This document shows positions 26,649-35,550 of a DNA stretch of 64,000 nt, one piece after another. The notes below the pieces were generated by a model. That model was given only the letters and a program-made list of their open reading frames with translations, was not told where the DNA came from and ran no database searches. How positions within the stretch are numbered: position 1 is the first letter of the stretch; each line of letters starts with the position of its first letter. Origin of the DNA: Gemmatimonadota bacterium (lineage in GTDB: Bacteria > Gemmatimonadota > Gemmatimonadetes > Gemmatimonadales > Gemmatimonadaceae); contig JADJAD010000009.1 in NCBI GenBank assembly GCA_016704465.1, positions 124,001-188,000 on the forward strand, read 5' to 3'. The position numbers and the translations under genes were made by a program.

Positions 26649-27367
26649 GCACTTCGCGGTTGGGCCGCCTTCAATCTATACCCGAATCCGCGCCCTGTCT
26701 CGATCAATTCACCCGCCGACTCCAGCTTGGTGCGCAGTCGTTGCACGTGCATGTCGACGGTGCGGGTCTGGATGTCGGGCGCCGCCTCCCAGACCGTCTC
26801 GAGCAGGTGCGTCCGCGCCTGCACCCGCCCGCGTCGCTCGGCGAGGGTGAGGAGCAGGCGGAACTCGGTGGGGGTGAGGTCGATGTCGCGCCCGTCGACC
26901 GTCACGCGGTGTGCCGCGCGGTCGATCGCGAGCGGGCCGATGCGCAGGACGTCGCCGGCGGGCTGCTGTCCCTGCTGGATGCGCCGGAGTATCGCCCCCA
27001 CGCGCAGGACCAGCTCCTGGGGCGAGAAGGGCTTCGTGATATAGTCGTCCGCGCCTAACGACAAACCCTTGATGCGGTCAGGTTCGTCCTTGCGGGCCGT
27101 CAGCATCAGGACGGCCACGTCGCGCGTCGACTGCTCGGCGCGCAGCTGCTCGAGCACCTCGAACCCCGACATGCCGGGCAGCATCAGGTCAAGGACGACC
27201 AGCGCCGGCCGTTCCTGGCGCGCCTGCGTCACTGCGTCGGGGCCCGTGGACGCCGTGGACACCCGGTATCCCGCCTTGACCAGGTGGTAGGCGACGAGGG
27301 CAACGATATCCGGCTCGTCGTCCACGACGAGCACGCGTTCCGGTGGCGGCGCTGGACGCGGATTCAT
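26645..27367 (-). CDS. phoB: Phosphate regulon response regulator PhoB
   Basis: A 240-residue OmpR-family regulator. The receiver holds the acidic pair in LVVDDEPDI, the phosphorylated Asp60 in VVLDLMLPG and the lysine in ITKPFSP. The winged-helix domain ends TVDMHVQRLRTKLE and GRGFGYRL. The order phoB-phoR with four-base overlap, the Pst/Ppk context and closeness to PhoB sequences support the assignment over other OmpR-type regulators. It should activate pst and perhaps the receptor genes downstream. Confidence 0.9.
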   Translation of the reverse strand: MNPRPAPPPERVLVVDDEPDIVALVAYHLVKAGYRVSTASTGPDAVTQARQERPALVVLDLMLPGMSGFEVLEQLRAEQSTRDVAVLMLTARKDEPDRIKGLSLGADDYITKPFSPQELVLRVGAILRRIQQGQQPAGDVLRIGPLAIDRAAHRVTVDGRDIDLTPTEFRLLLTLAERRGRVQARTHLLETVWEAAPDIQTRTVDMHVQRLRTKLESAGELIETGRGFGYRLKAAQPRSA

Positions 27368-27990
27368 GGGTGGGCCGCCTCGAATCGCCGGTGAATCTTG
27401 GCGATGATCATCTCGATCGCCACCGCGTTATGGCCGCCGCGCGGGACGATCACGTCGGCGTAGCGCTTGCTGGGTTCCACGAACTGCAGATGCATGGGAC
27501 GCACCGTGGTCAGGTATTGCTCCAGAATCTCCTCCAGCGGGCGACCCCGCTTGGCCATGTCTCGCTTGATGCGCCGGGCGAGCCGGATGTCGGCATCGGC
27601 ATCGACGAACACCTTGACGTCGCACAGGTCCCGCAAGCGGGCATCCACGAACAACAGGATCCCGTCCACCACGATCACATCGGCGGCAGGCACCGCGCGC
27701 GTTTCCGAGGTGCGGACGTGGGTCACGAAATCGTACACCGGCTTCTCGATCCCCACACCTCGGGACAGCTGGGTCAGGTGCTCCACCATCAGGTCGGCGT
27801 CGAACGCGTCCGGGTGATCCCAGTTGACCTGCCGCCGCTCCGCCAGCGACAGCTGTGCGTAGTTGCGGTAGTACGCATCCATGTCGATGAACGCGACCGA
27901 GGCGAGCGCCAACTGCTCGGCCACCCGACGCGCCACCGTCGACTTCCCCGATCCCGTCCCGCCCGCGATGCCGATGATCAGCGGCTTCAC
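27364..27990 (-). CDS. udk: Uridine kinase
   Basis: A 208-residue P-loop kinase that phosphorylates uridine and cytidine. Walker A is GIAGGTGSGKST; FIDMDAYYRNY, NWDHPDAFD and VDGILLFVD are hallmarks of the family, with the lid RIKRDMAKRGR. GTG 27988-27990 is taken as start because the family begins just before the P-loop. Its stop overlaps phoB (ATGA), so nucleoside salvage and the Pho regulators share a transcript. Confidence 0.95.
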   Translation of the reverse strand: MKPLIIGIAGGTGSGKSTVARRVAEQLALASVAFIDMDAYYRNYAQLSLAERRQVNWDHPDAFDADLMVEHLTQLSRGVGIEKPVYDFVTHVRTSETRAVPAADVIVVDGILLFVDARLRDLCDVKVFVDADADIRLARRIKRDMAKRGRPLEEILEQYLTTVRPMHLQFVEPSKRYADVIVPRGGHNAVAIEMIIAKIHRRFEAAHP

Positions 27991-28255
27991 GAGACAAACA
28001 CCACGACGTGCTCGCGCATGGAACGTTCGTGCAACTCGGCGTGAAATTGAAGCGCGAAGGGCGTCACGGTTTCGTATCGAGTGGGAGGAGGCGGTGCACG
28101 CACACACGTCAGCGCGTGAAGAAGTGAGCCCCGGACGACGCAAGACGGCTGGCCGCGACGGCTGCGACCTCACTCCAAGCTTGCGACGCGCTTCGGTCTG
28201 GTCAATCGACCCGGCGATGCTCCCCCACGCTCCCGGCGACGGCTACCTTCTGCCC

Positions 28256-31200
28256 ATGCCTCCCCTGACCCGCTCCGCCCTGCTGCTCGCCGCTGCCTTC
28301 TCGTGGTCATGCGCCAGCACGCCGGCCCCGGCGGGGGGCCGGGGCGCCAGCACAGCCGCCGCCGACTCGGTCGAGGTCGTGATCGCGGCGACCACGGACG
28401 TGCACGGTCGCCTGCGCGGTTGGGACTACTTCTCCAACGCCCCCGATACCCTGCGCGGACTCTCGCGCGCCGCGACGATCGTCGATTCCATTCGCCAAGC
28501 GCGACCGGACGGCGTGGTCCTGGTCGACGCCGGGGACCTGCTGCAGGGCAGCCCCCTGACCTACGTCGCCGCCCGGGTCGACACCGGAGGCGTGCACCCG
28601 GTGGTCGCGGCCATGAACGCCTTGGCATACGACGCGGTGGCCATCGGCAATCATGAGTTCAACTACGGACTGCCGGCGCTGTCCCGCGCCGTGGCGCAGT
28701 CCCGGTTTCCGTTCCTTGCAGCCAACGCCTACACCGTCGGAGGAGAGCGGGCCTTCCCGGCCTCGCGCATCGTTGCGCGGGGTGGCGTGCGCGTGGCCAT
28801 CGTCGGCGCCACCAATCCCGGGGCGATGCTCTGGGATCGCGACAACCTGGCGGGGCGCCTGCACATCCGCGATATCGTGCCGGAGGTCGCGCGCGAGGTG
28901 CGCGCCGTGCGCGATCGGGCCGACGCGGTGGTCGTGGTCATGCACTCCGGCCTTGGTGAACGCTCGAGCTACGACACGGTTGCCACCGACGTCTCCAGCG
29001 AGAACGTGGGCGCGCGTGTGGCCAGGGAAGTTCCCGGGGTCGACCTCATCGTCATCGGCCACTCGCATCGCGAGATCGCCGACACGGTCATCAACGGGGT
29101 CACCATTGTCCAGCCACGCAACTGGGCCACCTCGGTGGCGGTCGCGACGCTCACGCTGGTCCCCCGCGGGTCTCGGTGGCAGGTGGCGGCGATCCGAGGG
29201 GAACTGGTGCGCGCGGCCGGACACGCCGAGCATCCGGCCATCCTCGCGGCGACCCAACGCGCCCACGACGCGACGGTACGGTGGACCAACCAGACGCTCG
29301 GCGTCACTCCCGTGGCGTGGCGCGCCGACTCGGCGCGCGTGAGCGACGTCCCGCTGCTCGACTTCATGCTCGAGGTCCAACGCCGGACGGCGGGAACCGA
29401 CCTCGCCTCGACCGCGGCCTTCGACCTCGGTGCGTCGCTCGATGCCGGTCCCATCACGGTCGCCGACGTGGCACGGCTGTATCCGTACGACAATACGCTG
29501 CGCGCGGTCCGCATCACGGGGAGGCAGCTGCGCGACTATCTCGAGTACAGCGCCCGCTACTTTCGCTCGCTCGACGCACCCGAGTGGGAACGCTCGCCGA
29601 TCGATCCCACCATTCCCGGCTACAACTTCGACATCGTCGCCGGGGCGGACTACACGATCGACCTCACGCGCCCACCTGGTCGTCGCCTGACCCGCCTGGA
29701 GGTGAACGGGCGCCCGGTGGCCGACGAGGCGTCGTTTACCATGGCGCTGAACAACTATCGCCAGACCGGTGGTGGTGGCTACACGATGCTGCGCGGCGCG
29801 CCGGTGGTCTACGACCGGCAGGAGGAGATACGCGACCTGTTGATTGCCGAGGTACGCCGCCGTGGCACGTTGCGGCCGGAGGACTTCGCCACGCGCAACT
29901 GGGAGTTGGTGCCGTCGCCTGCGGCGGCCGCCGCGTATCGCGCCCTGCAGTCCGGCGCGGTCGGCACACCCGGCGCGGTCGGCACACCCGGCGCGGTCGG
30001 CACACCCGGCGCGGCACGCATGGCGCCATCGATCCACCTGCGCGCCGGACGCTGGCTGCGCATCATCGCCACCAACGACTTCCACGGTGCCTTCGAGCCA
30101 CGACGCGATGCCAACGGCGTGGCCCGGGGCGGGGCCCCGAGCCTGGCCACGGCCATCGCCCAGGCCCGTGCCGAGTGCCCGCCGCCGCAGTGCGCCAGCG
30201 TCTGGCTCGACGGGGGAGACGAGTTCCAGGGGACCCCCGCCTCGAACCTGTCGTTCGGTGCGTCGGTGGTCGACATGTTCGGCCGCCTCGGCCTCTCCGC
30301 GTCGGCGTTAGGCAACCACGAGTTCGACTGGGGTGTCGACAGCCTTCGGGCCAGGATGCGCCAGGCCCCGTACGCCATACTCGGCGCCAACGTGCGAGAT
30401 GCAGCGGGACAGGACGTGCCGTGGATCCGGAACGACACGCTGATCGACGTGCAGGGGACCATGGTCGGAGTCGTCGGTCTCTCGACGATGGAGACGCCGA
30501 CGGTGACGCGTCCATCCAACGTGGCCGAGCTGAGGTTCGTCGCGCCCGCCCCTGTCGTCGATGCACAGGCGCGCGCGCTGCGCGCGCGTGGTGCCGAGGT
30601 GGTCGTGGTGATCGCCCATGCTGGCGGCTTCTGCGGCCGGACCGCCTCCAGTCAGTGCACCGGCGAGATCATCGACCTGGCAGGCACCGTCACCGAAAAG
30701 GTCGACGCCATCGTCAGCGGGCATACGCACTCGGGGCTGGCCACGCGCGTGCGCGGGATCCCCATCGTGCAGGCCTTCTCGCGCGGCTCGGCCATCGGCA
30801 TCATCGACCTCCCGCTCGGCGGCGCGGACTCATCACGGCTCGAACTGCGTAACGTGCGCCCCGACTCGGTCCAGGCCGACCCCGCCGTCGCGGTGTTCAC
30901 TGATAGCGTCCTGGCACTCACCGCGGCCGTCTTTGCCGGCCCGGTCGCCGAGATCGCCGATCGCATGTCGCCGGGTGTGAGCGGGACGCTCGGCAACCTG
31001 ATCGCCGATGCCCAGCGCTGGGCGGGGAAGGGCGATGTGGCGGTGATGAATCGCGGCGGCGTGCGCGCCGCGCTCGACGCCGGCGTCGCAACAAAGGGGA
31101 CGCTGTTCGAGGTCCAGCCGTTCGGCAACGTCCTGGTGCGTGTCCAGCTGCGAGGCGCCGAACTGCGGGCGTACCTGGAGCGCATCACCTCGCGCGACGA

Positions 31201-31498
31201 ACCTGACTTCCACCTCGCCGGCGTGCGGGTGCACCTCGACCGGCGACGCCCTGCCGGAAGCCGCATCACGCGCCTTACCTTCAGCGACGGTCGCGCGTTC
31301 GATCCACAGCGTGTGTATCGCCTGGTCATGACCGACTTCCTTGCTGCCGGGGGCGACGATCTCGGCGTGACCGAGCGTGCCCTGAGCGTCGAGGAACTCG
31401 CGATCGTCGATGTCGATGCGCTGGCGGACTACCTTCGCTCGCGCCCTTCACCCGTGCGCCCCCCGACCGAGGCGCGACTCATTCTCGTGCAACCATGA
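28256..31498 (+). CDS. Exported double 5'-nucleotidase: two UshA-type enzymes fused in tandem
   Basis: About 1080 residues, roughly twice the family length. A lipoprotein-like signal (TRSALLLAAAFSWSCAS) is followed by two full metallophosphatase plus 5'-nucleotidase C-terminal units. Unit 1 shows ATTDVHGRL, DAGDLLQGSP, GNHEFNYG, GHSHRE and a C-terminal YPYDNTLR. Unit 2 shows ATNDFHGAFE, DGGDEFQGTP, GNHEFDWG, GHTHSG and NRGGVRA. All metal ligands appear intact in both. A linker of three GAVGTP repeats joins them at about residue 570. The enzyme should strip phosphate from nucleotides or 2',3'-cyclic nucleotides outside the inner membrane. It heads an operon with adenosine deaminase and purine nucleoside phosphorylase. 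ATG 28256 is chosen for the signal peptide; an ATG 39 bases earlier is also possible. Confidence 0.9.
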   Translation: MPPLTRSALLLAAAFSWSCASTPAPAGGRGASTAAADSVEVVIAATTDVHGRLRGWDYFSNAPDTLRGLSRAATIVDSIRQARPDGVVLVDAGDLLQGSPLTYVAARVDTGGVHPVVAAMNALAYDAVAIGNHEFNYGLPALSRAVAQSRFPFLAANAYTVGGERAFPASRIVARGGVRVAIVGATNPGAMLWDRDNLAGRLHIRDIVPEVAREVRAVRDRADAVVVVMHSGLGERSSYDTVATDVSSENVGARVAREVPGVDLIVIGHSHREIADTVINGVTIVQPRNWATSVAVATLTLVPRGSRWQVAAIRGELVRAAGHAEHPAILAATQRAHDATVRWTNQTLGVTPVAWRADSARVSDVPLLDFMLEVQRRTAGTDLASTAAFDLGASLDAGPITVADVARLYPYDNTLRAVRITGRQLRDYLEYSARYFRSLDAPEWERSPIDPTIPGYNFDIVAGADYTIDLTRPPGRRLTRLEVNGRPVADEASFTMALNNYRQTGGGGYTMLRGAPVVYDRQEEIRDLLIAEVRRRGTLRPEDFATRNWELVPSPAAAAAYRALQSGAVGTPGAVGTPGAVGTPGAARMAPSIHLRAGRWLRIIATNDFHGAFEPRRDANGVARGGAPSLATAIAQARAECPPPQCASVWLDGGDEFQGTPASNLSFGASVVDMFGRLGLSASALGNHEFDWGVDSLRARMRQAPYAILGANVRDAAGQDVPWIRNDTLIDVQGTMVGVVGLSTMETPTVTRPSNVAELRFVAPAPVVDAQARALRARGAEVVVVIAHAGGFCGRTASSQCTGEIIDLAGTVTEKVDAIVSGHTHSGLATRVRGIPIVQAFSRGSAIGIIDLPLGGADSSRLELRNVRPDSVQADPAVAVFTDSVLALTAAVFAGPVAEIADRMSPGVSGTLGNLIADAQRWAGKGDVAVMNRGGVRAALDAGVATKGTLFEVQPFGNVLVRVQLRGAELRAYLERITSRDEPDFHLAGVRVHLDRRRPAGSRITRLTFSDGRAFDPQRVYRLVMTDFLAAGGDDLGVTERALSVEELAIVDVDALADYLRSRPSPVRPPTEARLILVQP
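29954..30014 (+). repeat. 18-base tandem repeat coding the inter-domain linker
   Basis: Three exact copies of ggcgcggtcggcacaccc (29954-30007) and seven bases of a fourth encode GAVGTP three times between the two nucleotidase units. Exact DNA identity suggests recent slippage, so linker length may vary between strains. Confidence 0.85.
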
Positions 31499-31734
31499 GT
31501 GCCACTGTGCGCGTGTACGTGGACGGCCGCGGCGTCGATGCCCCGGCTGGCGGAACCCCGGTCGACGCGGTGCGCCTCGCGGATGCCCCGCTGGCCGAGA
31601 GAGTTGTGGCTGGCGAGCGCCGCATCACCGACTCCCGCGGCCTCCCGGTGGTGGACGGTGACGCGCTCTACAACGGCGCGATCTTCCGCGTCGTTGCCAA
31701 CCGGCCGCGCGCCGGTGACCCCGACGACGCCTGA
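31495..31734 (+). CDS. Small unknown protein in the purine salvage operon
   Basis: 79 residues, overlapping the nucleotidase stop (ATGA) and five bases ahead of adenosine deaminase, so it is translated within the operon. Pattern: VRVYVDGRGVDAPAGGTPVDAVRLAD, then ITDSRGLPVVDGDALYNGAIFRVV. The two beta hairpins around a central helix-like stretch and the ending D-x-L-x-x-G-A-I-F-R-V resemble a beta-grasp (ubiquitin/ThiS-like) fold, but the C-terminal GG of sulfur carriers is missing. No family is recognised and no cysteine is present. It may be a small regulator or partner of a neighbour; that is a guess. Confidence 0.75.
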   Translation: MSATVRVYVDGRGVDAPAGGTPVDAVRLADAPLAERVVAGERRITDSRGLPVVDGDALYNGAIFRVVANRPRAGDPDDA

Positions 31735-31739
31735 CGCGC

Positions 31740-32780
31740 ATGGCACCGGTCATCACCCGTACCCTGCTCGAACGACTGCCGAAGGCCGAGCTGCACTGTC
31801 ACCTCGACGGCTCCTTGCGCCCGGCGACCATGCTGGAGCTGGCGCGTGACGCGCGACTCACGATGCCGCGTGACGATGCCGAGGCGCTCGCGGACTTCAT
31901 GCTGGTGCGTGACGCGCGCAACCTCGAGGATTATCTGGCCCGATTCGACACGACGCTGGCCGTCATGCAGACCGCTGAGTCGTTGGATCGCATTGCGTAC
32001 GAGCTGGCCGAGGATGCCGCGCGCGAGGGGGTGCGATACCTGGAAGTCCGGTTTGCGCCGATCCTGAACGTGCAGGGCGGCCTGTCGCTCCGCGAGGCGG
32101 TTGAGGCGCCGCTGCGCGGGCTGGCCCGCGCCGAGCGCGATCACGACATCGTGGCCCGCATCATCATCTGTTCGTTGCGGCACCTCCCGCCCGGGACATC
32201 GCTCGACCTGGCGCGCCTCGCCGTCGACTTCATGGAGTCGGGCGTCGTCGGCTTCGACCTGGCGGGCGGAGAGCTCGGGCACCCGGCCTCCACACACGTC
32301 GACGCCTTCTCGCACGCGCGGACCCACGGACTCGCCTGCACCTGCCACGCTGGCGAGGGCGACGGGGCGCAGTCGATCTGGCAGGCCGTGCACCAGTGCG
32401 GGGCGAGTCGCATCGGCCACGCCACGCGCCTCTACGAGGACCCCATCCTCTCCGAAGAGGTGAAGGATGCCCGCATCACCCTCGAGATCTGCCTGACGAG
32501 CAACGTCCAGACACACGCCGCTCGCTCCTACGACTCGCATCCGCTGCGGCAGTACTTCGACCAGGGACTCCACGTCGTCCTCAACACCGACAACCGGTTG
32601 ATGAGCGGCGTGAACCTCGTCGATGAGTACCAGCACGCCGCCAACGCGCTGGACTTCACCTTCGACGAACTGGCGCGCATCGCCCTCAATGGATTCGAGA
32701 GCGCCTTCCTTCCCGAGGCAGAGCGCGAGCGACTGGTGGCGCGCGCGCGTGCCGACATCGAGGCCCTGCGCCATGGCTGA
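31740..32780 (+). CDS. add: Adenosine deaminase
   Basis: A 346-residue zinc enzyme converting adenosine to inosine. Metal and catalytic motifs are AELHCHLDGSLR, the TCHAGEG histidine and glutamate, SRIGHATR and LNTDNRLMS. The SLRPATMLELA and VRYLEVRFAP segments are also typical. In LNTDNR the second position is Asn where vertebrate enzymes have Asp; this variant is common in actinobacterial-type bacterial enzymes. It lies between the 5'-nucleotidase and the phosphorylase, giving the order AMP to adenosine to inosine to hypoxanthine. Confidence 0.95.
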   Translation: MAPVITRTLLERLPKAELHCHLDGSLRPATMLELARDARLTMPRDDAEALADFMLVRDARNLEDYLARFDTTLAVMQTAESLDRIAYELAEDAAREGVRYLEVRFAPILNVQGGLSLREAVEAPLRGLARAERDHDIVARIIICSLRHLPPGTSLDLARLAVDFMESGVVGFDLAGGELGHPASTHVDAFSHARTHGLACTCHAGEGDGAQSIWQAVHQCGASRIGHATRLYEDPILSEEVKDARITLEICLTSNVQTHAARSYDSHPLRQYFDQGLHVVLNTDNRLMSGVNLVDEYQHAANALDFTFDELARIALNGFESAFLPEAERERLVARARADIEALRHG

Positions 32781-33603
32781 CGCGTCGTCGGCGAACCACC
32801 CGCTGGCCGAGGCGGCCGCATTCCTGCGCACCCGCCTTCCGGTGCAGGCCCCGGTGGCCGCCATCGTGCTTGGCTCCGGACTGGGCGGACTGGCCGCACG
32901 GATCAGCGGTGCCATCCGGGTCGCCTACCGCGACATTCCCGGCTTCGCCGAGCCGCGGGTCGAGGGGCACGCCGGCGAGCTGCTGCACGGGACCCTTGGG
33001 GGGCGCGAAGTCCTCGCCCTGGCTGGCCGCTTCCACATGTACGAAGGGCACGCGGCGGCTCACTCGGCGTTCCCGGTGCGCGTCGTGCACGCGTTAGGCG
33101 CGCGCACCCTTATCCTGTCCAACGCGGCCGGCGGGATTCGCCGTACCTTCGCGCCGGGACAGTTGATGGTCATCGCCGACCATCTCAACCTGATGTTCCG
33201 CAACCCGCTCATCGGCCAGGTGCAGCCGGGCGACGAGCGGTTCCCGGACATGTCGTCGCCGTACGACCCCGACCTGCGCCAGCGCCTGCATGCCATCGCC
33301 CGCGGGCTCGGCATCCGGCTCGAGGACGGGGTCTACGCCGGGTTGCTCGGGCCGAGCTACGAGACTCCCGCCGAGGTGCGCATGCTCGAGCGGCTTGGCG
33401 CCGATGCCGCGGGCATGTCCACCGTCCCCGAGGTGATGGTCGCCCGGGCCATGGGGATGCGGTGTGCAGCCGTCAGCTGCATTACGAACCCCGGCGCCGG
33501 ACTCTCGCCGGAGCCGATCCATCACGCCGATGTCATCGAGGTCACGCGCCGCGCCGCTGCCGACTTTGAACGGCTCATCGAAGCGCTGGTGGCATCGCTC
33601 TGA
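32773..33603 (+). CDS. Purine nucleoside phosphorylase (trimeric, inosine/guanosine type)
   Basis: A 276-residue PNP that splits inosine or guanosine with phosphate. The phosphate loop IVLGSGLGGLA, GRFHMYEGH, LSNAAGGI, GPSYETPAE, AGMSTVPE and the base-binding CITNPGAG match the PNP/MTAP trimeric family; Asn in ITN favours 6-oxopurines. ATG 32773 overlaps the end of adenosine deaminase by eight bases. It completes the salvage operon. A small hairpin follows. Confidence 0.94.
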   Translation: MADASSANHPLAEAAAFLRTRLPVQAPVAAIVLGSGLGGLAARISGAIRVAYRDIPGFAEPRVEGHAGELLHGTLGGREVLALAGRFHMYEGHAAAHSAFPVRVVHALGARTLILSNAAGGIRRTFAPGQLMVIADHLNLMFRNPLIGQVQPGDERFPDMSSPYDPDLRQRLHAIARGLGIRLEDGVYAGLLGPSYETPAEVRMLERLGADAAGMSTVPEVMVARAMGMRCAAVSCITNPGAGLSPEPIHHADVIEVTRRAAADFERLIEALVASL

Positions 33604-33623
33604 TCGACCGCCAGCAGCGCCGG

Positions 33624-33639
33624 CCCGGTGCTGACCGGG
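33624..33639. terminator. Short hairpin between convergent genes
   Basis: cccggt-gctg-accggg lies midway between the ends of the phosphorylase gene and the outer-membrane protein gene, which converge. Six base pairs with a four-base loop; weak, and without a T-run. Confidence 0.35.
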
Positions 33640-33667
33640 GTGGAGCCGTCCACTTCCTGCGCGCGGG

Positions 33668-34285
33668 TCAGAACGTCACGCCCACCGACACCGGGATGAA
33701 CCGGCTCGTCGACGTCACGCCGCCGCCGGGTGTGACGCTGAACTGGTGAAAGCGTGACTCGACGAAGATCCCGATCGCGCCGCCGAACCGGATCCCCGCG
33801 CCACCGTTGAAGCCGAACCCGGTCTCCGAGTCACTGAAGCTCACGCCGCTGCCGTCGGTCAGGCTCGCGGTCAACTGGTAGAGCCCAAGTCCGCCGATGG
33901 CGTAGGGGCGCACCTGGCCCGAGGGACGGCCGAAGTGATACAGGGCACTCACGCCGGCATACAACACCTTGTTGCTCAAGTTGTCGTTGTCGGTGGCCCC
34001 GACGTCAAACAGGAAATCGTCGGTGTACAGGGCGCGCGAATACTGCGCCTCGGCGCGCACCGCCCACGGTCCGCCGGACAGCGGCTGGTACTGGAAGTAC
34101 CCGAGCGCGTTCCACCCCGTCTTCACGTCGTTGGCGAAGTCCCCGACCGGAACGGTTCCTCCACCGCCGATTCCCACGGACAGTACGCGGGGGACTGCCG
34201 CCTGCGCATCAGCCCTCGCGGGCAACACGACGCCGCACGCCGCCAGGGCCAGCAGACGAACAGCGAGAGAATGAACTCGAATCAT
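33668..34285 (-). CDS. Outer-membrane beta-barrel protein of unknown role
   Basis: 205 residues with a signal peptide (VRLLALAACGVVLPARADAQ) and alternating strands typical of small OmpX/OprF-like barrels: WNALGYFQYQPL, WAVRAEAQYSRALY, VSALYHFG, YAIGGLGLYQLTASL, GFGFNGGAGIRF, FVESRFHQF and a closing FIPVSVGVTF. The C-terminal phenylalanine fits recognition by the barrel assembly machine. Barrels of this type are abundant in Gemmatimonadota; the function of this one is not known. Confidence 0.8.
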   Translation of the reverse strand: MIRVHSLAVRLLALAACGVVLPARADAQAAVPRVLSVGIGGGGTVPVGDFANDVKTGWNALGYFQYQPLSGGPWAVRAEAQYSRALYTDDFLFDVGATDNDNLSNKVLYAGVSALYHFGRPSGQVRPYAIGGLGLYQLTASLTDGSGVSFSDSETGFGFNGGAGIRFGGAIGIFVESRFHQFSVTPGGGVTSTSRFIPVSVGVTF

Positions 34286-34354
34286 GCCGGCGCTTCTCCT
34301 GAAGGGTGTATCGCGGGGCCATTCGTGCGGCCGTCACGCGATGAGTAGTTGGAC

Positions 34355-34390
34355 GAGCGGTGGAACGAGCGGTGGAACGAGCGGTGGAAC
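34355..34390. repeat. 12-base tandem repeat in a gene-free stretch (34286-34618)
   Basis: Three exact copies of gagcggtggaac, with a decayed fourth. They lie in a 333-base interval between the starts of the barrel gene and the end of the M48 gene, in which I see no coding sequence. On the minus strand this would be part of the barrel gene's upstream region. A role is not evident. Confidence 0.7.
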
Positions 34391-34618
34391 GTGCGGTTCG
34401 CGAGGTGCAAGGGCATGTGCGGGGCGACGTGCCGCTGCCCGTGAAGCAGGTGCCATCGTGAAGTCCACCCGCCGAGAGCGACGACCGAACGCCAGCGATG
34501 TCTCGTGCGGCAATGAATTGTCGGGCCTGCAACCCCGCCCCCGCCGTGACCGCGCGCACCAAGCGATGGGTGGGGCTTGGGCCACCACGGCAGTCGTGCA
34601 CCGAGGGCCGTCTTGCAG

Positions 34619-35470
34619 CTACCGGGCCTGCGCGGCCGCCGCGGGGAGCGAGGCGAGTCGCTTCTTGAAGTCCTGATACCTCGGCGTGTCACGGGTGAGG
34701 CGATTCAGCATCGCCGTGTTGAACGTCGCAATCGTCGCTTCGGTCGCCCGCACCCGGTCCTCTTCCATGGGATGCGTGCGGAACCAGGCATCCAGGCCGC
34801 CGGACGGGCGCTCGTTACGCTCCTTGATGAGGATCCGGAACATCTCCGGAATTCCGCGCGGGTCGATGCCGGCGCGCACGACGTAGTCGATCCCCGCCTG
34901 GTCCGACTCGGCCTCATCGCCACGGCTGAACGACGCCATGATCCCCTGGCCGGCGATGCCGACCGCGGCGTCGCCCCCGTTCGTGCAGATCGGGGTCAGG
35001 ATGCACCCCAGGATCATCCCGGCATTCAGGCGCTGGCCGGTCTGCATCTGCTTGATACTGTGACGCCTGACCACGTGCCCGATCTCGTGCCCCAACACCC
35101 CGGCCAGCTGGTTCATCTGCGTGGTCCGCTCGACCAGCCCGCGATTCACGTACACGAAGCCGCCCGGAATGGCGAAAGCGTTCACCTCGGGGCTATCGAC
35201 GATGAAGAATCGCCAGTCGAGATTTCGGTCGTCGGCCACGCGGGCAATCGAGTCACCGAGCACATTGATGTAGCGTACAATCTCGGGATCGGTCACGATC
35301 GGCAGCTGGGCGTTCACTTGGCGGGAATAGTCCGCCCCCAGCTCGATTTCCTGCTGCGTCGAGACGCCGCAGCCCGTGAACAGGACGGCAGAGAGCGCGA
35401 GGACAGCGGTGGCCGGACGAACGTGGCGTGCTCGCCGCCGGCGCCGAGCGATGGTCAATGAAAGGAGCAT
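34619..35470 (-). CDS. M48-family zinc metalloprotease lipoprotein
   Basis: About 283 residues. After a basic lead and lipobox (LSAVLFTGCG) comes an M48 domain: LGHEIGHVVRRH holds the HExxH zinc motif and DEAESDQAGIDY the third ligand glutamate. The family (BepA/LoiP-like) trims or checks outer-membrane proteins in the periplasm. ATG 35470 follows GGAG-like bases and immediately precedes the signal; the longer open frame upstream overlaps the divergent methyltransferase. The tail FKKRLASLPAAAAQAR is unstructured. Confidence 0.9.
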   Translation of the reverse strand: MLLSLTIARRRRRARHVRPATAVLALSAVLFTGCGVSTQQEIELGADYSRQVNAQLPIVTDPEIVRYINVLGDSIARVADDRNLDWRFFIVDSPEVNAFAIPGGFVYVNRGLVERTTQMNQLAGVLGHEIGHVVRRHSIKQMQTGQRLNAGMILGCILTPICTNGGDAAVGIAGQGIMASFSRGDEAESDQAGIDYVVRAGIDPRGIPEMFRILIKERNERPSGGLDAWFRTHPMEEDRVRATEATIATFNTAMLNRLTRDTPRYQDFKKRLASLPAAAAQAR

Positions 35471-35550
35471 GGCGATGGATGCAGTCGAAACGGGCGCTCG
35501 ATGCGCCCCGTACGGGTTCAGGCGATGATACACCGCGACGGCGAGAATCG

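Noticed and set aside
29954..30014. Gene boundary between the two nucleotidase units
   Set aside because: The frame is open throughout and the linker repeat has no stop or ribosome site, so a fusion is the better reading.
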